The position numbers and the translations under genes were made by a program. Shown piece after piece: positions 23,312 through 25,596 of a DNA stretch of 25,596 nt; position 1 is the stretch's first letter, and the number at the start of each line of letters is the position of its first letter. The stretch covers positions 1 to 25,596 of the forward strand of contig JBFHGJ010000083.1 in NCBI GenBank assembly GCA_041583135.1. The letters run 5' to 3'. Origin of the DNA: JABSOG01 sp041583135 (lineage in GTDB: Bacteria; Pseudomonadota; Gammaproteobacteria; Enterobacterales; Alteromonadaceae). The notes under the pieces are model-generated. The model ran no database searches, was not told where the DNA came from, and saw nothing but the letters and a program-made list of their open reading frames with translations.

Positions 23312-25042
23312 TTAAAACGGAAAGACCAGCGGTATTGCCACCAGCGCAGCTCCAGTATAAGCGATACTGGTAGGAACGCCGAGCTTTAAATAGTCCCTTA
23401 AGCGGTAGTTGCCAGCACTGTAAACCATCAGGTTGGTCTGATAGCCGTAAGGCGACAGGAAACTTGCCGAAGCGCCAAAGACCACGGCCATAATAAATGG
23501 CATCGGGCTGACATTCAGGCTCATCGCCAACGAGTAGGCGATAGGAAACACCAAAGCGGCGGCGGCATTGTTGGTGATGAGTTCGGTAAACAGCAGTGTC
23601 AACAAGTACACTGAAATGAAGGCGCCAAGCACACCCCAGCCGTTGATGTGGATTATCAACCATTGCGTGATAAGGTCGGCGACACCGGTGCTGATCATCA
23701 GTTGCGCAAGACCGATGGCGGAGCCGACGATGACAAATAATTCGATGGGAAAGCGACGACGTATCTCATGGGTGGTGATCACGCCACAGGCCCAATAACC
23801 ACCGAGTAACAACATCATGCCTTTTTCCAGCGGCAAGTAGCCAGCAACCGCAGCCAACAAGGTTAAAGCAAAGCTGCCGAGCACCGCGAGACTTTTTTTA
23901 CTATCGAGTCTGCGTTTAAGCTCAATACCACTAACATAGACAAACTCTTTGCTTAGGTTTTTCTCTTTAAATGTTGCCCCGGGTGCCAAAATCAAAGCGT
24001 CACCGGGCTGAAGTTTCACTTGCCCTAGGCCGCCTTCAAGACGGGTATGGCCACGGCGAATGGCGATAACGGCGGCGTCGAATTTCTCGCGAAAACGGAT
24101 CTGCTTAAGGCTATGACCGGCTATTTGACCGCCATGGCTAACCACAACCTCGACCCACTCGTTTGACGGTAATATCTCGTGGGCTGGGTCAATTAGCTGC
24201 AAGCCCAACAGCTGTACCAGTGAATGGGCTTTGTCGATGTCTCCGGCAAAGATCAGGATGTCACCTTGGGCTATTATCTCTTGCGGGCATACCGGCACGA
24301 TGGTTTTGCCGCCGCGAATGATCTCGGCCAAAAACAAGGATTTGAGTTGGCGCAGCTCGTTTTGCTCGACCGATCTGCCGATAAGCGCAGAGCCTTTCGG
24401 CACTCTCGCTTCAAGATAAAATGGGGCCTGTTCGTCTTCTTCGTAAACGTATTCGGGCAGTTTGCGCGAGAACAGTAATATGGCAATGAGGCCTGCGCTC
24501 AAGACTGCAAGGCCGACCAAGGTAAAATCAAAAAAGCCCAAAGGCTGCATACCGGCATCTTGCACAAAACCATTGACGATGAGGTTGGTTGAAGTGCCGA
24601 TTAAGGTTAAAGTGCCGCCTAAAATGGCGGTGTAGGATAAAGGCAGTAAGAGCTTAGATGGCGCATGGTTGGGGTTTTCTTTCACCGCGTTAATCAAGGT
24701 GGCAACGACCGCCGTATTATTGGTGAACGAGGATAATATTGCGGTAGACAAACCCAATCGGGTGATGGAATTGGATAGGCTACCTTTGGCTATCTGCTTG
24801 CTGAGCCAGCTGACCAGTCGCGTTTTTTCAATCGCCAGCGAGGCCACCAGCAACATGATAAGGGTGATTAAAGAGATGTTGGTAAAGTTGGCCAGCATAA
24901 CCTGCAACTCTATCAATCCCGATAGAAATGCCACGGTAATGGCCGTGAAAAACAATAGGGCAGGGCTTAATCTGGTGGTCACCAAAGTGACCACCAGCGT
25001 GAGCATGATACCAATCAATGATAATTGTTCAAATCCCGGCAT
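23312..25042 (-). CDS. SLC13-family permease with two TrkA-C domains, probable sulfate transporter
   Basis: This 576-residue inner-membrane protein belongs to the SLC13/DASS group. Two repeats of membrane helices flank a cytoplasmic insert. The ion and substrate motifs SFTNNTAV (105-112), GTSTN (149-153) and, in the second half, ELITNNAAAA are present. The insert holds two TrkA-C (RCK-C) domains, about 208-280 and 297-365 (each with G-D-x-L-I-x-A-x-G), which probably bind a regulatory ligand. The gene starts 14 bp after the cysN stop and ends 21 bp before cysC, the same order as in Shewanella. That context makes sulfate, taken up with sodium, the likely substrate. Specificity is inferred from position, not from sequence. 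Confidence 0.88.
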   Translation of the reverse strand: MPGFEQLSLIGIMLTLVVTLVTTRLSPALLFFTAITVAFLSGLIELQVMLANFTNISLITLIMLLVASLAIEKTRLVSWLSKQIAKGSLSNSITRLGLSTAILSSFTNNTAVVATLINAVKENPNHAPSKLLLPLSYTAILGGTLTLIGTSTNLIVNGFVQDAGMQPLGFFDFTLVGLAVLSAGLIAILLFSRKLPEYVYEEDEQAPFYLEARVPKGSALIGRSVEQNELRQLKSLFLAEIIRGGKTIVPVCPQEIIAQGDILIFAGDIDKAHSLVQLLGLQLIDPAHEILPSNEWVEVVVSHGGQIAGHSLKQIRFREKFDAAVIAIRRGHTRLEGGLGQVKLQPGDALILAPGATFKEKNLSKEFVYVSGIELKRRLDSKKSLAVLGSFALTLLAAVAGYLPLEKGMMLLLGGYWACGVITTHEIRRRFPIELFVIVGSAIGLAQLMISTGVADLITQWLIIHINGWGVLGAFISVYLLTLLFTELITNNAAAALVFPIAYSLAMSLNVSPMPFIMAVVFGASASFLSPYGYQTNLMVYSAGNYRLRDYLKLGVPTSIAYTGAALVAIPLVFPF

Positions 25043-25056
25043 CTGCCCCGACTCCG

Positions 25057-25596
25057 TTAAACGGCCAATGCCTGCCAGTGTGGGAAGTGCTTGCGAATGA
25101 GGGCATTGAGTTCGCGTTCAAACTCGCTGACACCGCTTTCACTGCTACTGCCTTTGCTGGCCAATGGCTGTTCGATAAGACCGGCGGCAATAGTAATATT
25201 GCTTAAACGGTCAATCACAATAAAGCTACCGGTATGACGGTTGTCACGGTAGCGCTCAAGCGCAAGGGCTTCGGTCAGTTCAATCTGACATACGCCGATT
25301 TCATTGAGTTCTAAGGTTTGTACGGCCTTACCTTCGTTCAAGTGTTCGAGCGTATTCACATTCACCTGATGGTCGATTTTCTCGACTATGGCGGTGGTTT
25401 TCTTACTACCGAGCTTGATATCATAGGTTTTACCCAACACCAAAGGCTGTTCGGTCATCCAAACTAAGGTGGCCTGTATTTGGTTGGTAACCGTCATTTG
25501 ACTGTCGGCCGGGACGATAACATCACCGCGACTGATGTCGATTTCATCGCTTAAGGTTAAAGTTGTCGCTTGGCCGGGAATGGCAACCTCATGCTC
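25057..25596 (-). CDS. cysN: sulfate adenylyltransferase subunit 1 CysN, C-terminal part (partial)
   Basis: CysN is the GTPase subunit that drives CysD to make APS from sulfate and ATP. Only the last 179 residues are inside the window; the frame runs open to the right edge. The visible part is the C-terminal beta-barrel region: EHEVAIPGQATTLTLSDEIDISRGDVI at the edge, then ATLVWMTEQPLVLGKTYDIKLG, NEIGVCQIELTEAL and DNRHTGSFIVIDRLSN, all typical of CysN. The GTP-binding motifs lie to the right, outside. It is the first visible gene of the operon cysN - SLC13 permease - cysC, with cysD expected upstream of it. Confidence 0.95.
   Translation of the reverse strand, partial: EHEVAIPGQATTLTLSDEIDISRGDVIVPADSQMTVTNQIQATLVWMTEQPLVLGKTYDIKLGSKKTTAIVEKIDHQVNVNTLEHLNEGKAVQTLELNEIGVCQIELTEALALERYRDNRHTGSFIVIDRLSNITIAAGLIEQPLASKGSSSESGVSEFERELNALIRKHFPHWQALAV

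Overview
The window looks like the junction between an acquired genomic island and the core chromosome of a marine gammaproteobacterium, most likely Shewanella or a close Alteromonadales relative. The right part carries typical core genes of that group: a KefB/KefC-type antiporter, a DTW-domain protein, a DUF3083 protein, FliG, and a cysN - SLC13 permease - cysC sulfate-activation operon. The left ten kilobases are visibly richer in A+T and hold accessory genes with long structured gaps between them.

Left part (1 to about 10244), probable integrated element. From left to right it holds: the end of an unidentified plus-strand gene; a possible 56-residue protein; a small protein with an integrase-like core-binding fold, preceded by an array of GATC and GTGATAT palindromes; an unidentified 365-residue coiled-coil protein; and an ardA antirestriction gene behind about 300 bp of strong hairpins that resembles the leading region of a conjugative element. 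A small membrane protein follows. Then come a secreted polymorphic toxin ending in an AHH-type HNH nuclease domain and its candidate immunity gene, with a similar direct repeat on each side. Last is a two-gene operon of a cysteine-rich (probably zinc-binding) protein and a SEFIR/TIR-domain protein, a plausible anti-phage defence pair. The part ends in the 3' end of a tRNA-Leu gene (TTCAAGT, CCGGC, CCTCGGC, ACCA) plus a strong terminator. That is what an element inserted in a tRNA-Leu gene leaves at its far end. No integrase gene and no complete tRNA are present, so the other end should lie to the left of the window.

Boundary zone (10244-11500). A second copy of the same tRNA 3' end is split by a 71-bp insert made of three consecutive hairpins. 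A small unidentified gene with a structured leader follows.

Right part (about 11500-25596), chromosome. It holds a MESH1-like HD hydrolase, a lipoprotein, the CPA2 antiporter, a secreted GH16 beta-glucanase behind two identical LacI-type operators, a DTW-domain tRNA-modifying enzyme, a gene remnant, two near-identical fliG genes on either side of a DUF3083 gene, and on the minus strand the operon cysN (partial), SLC13 permease and cysC. The last operon imports and activates sulfate: CysN (with CysD outside the window) makes APS and CysC phosphorylates it to PAPS.

All family calls come from reading the translated sequence. No database search was run.
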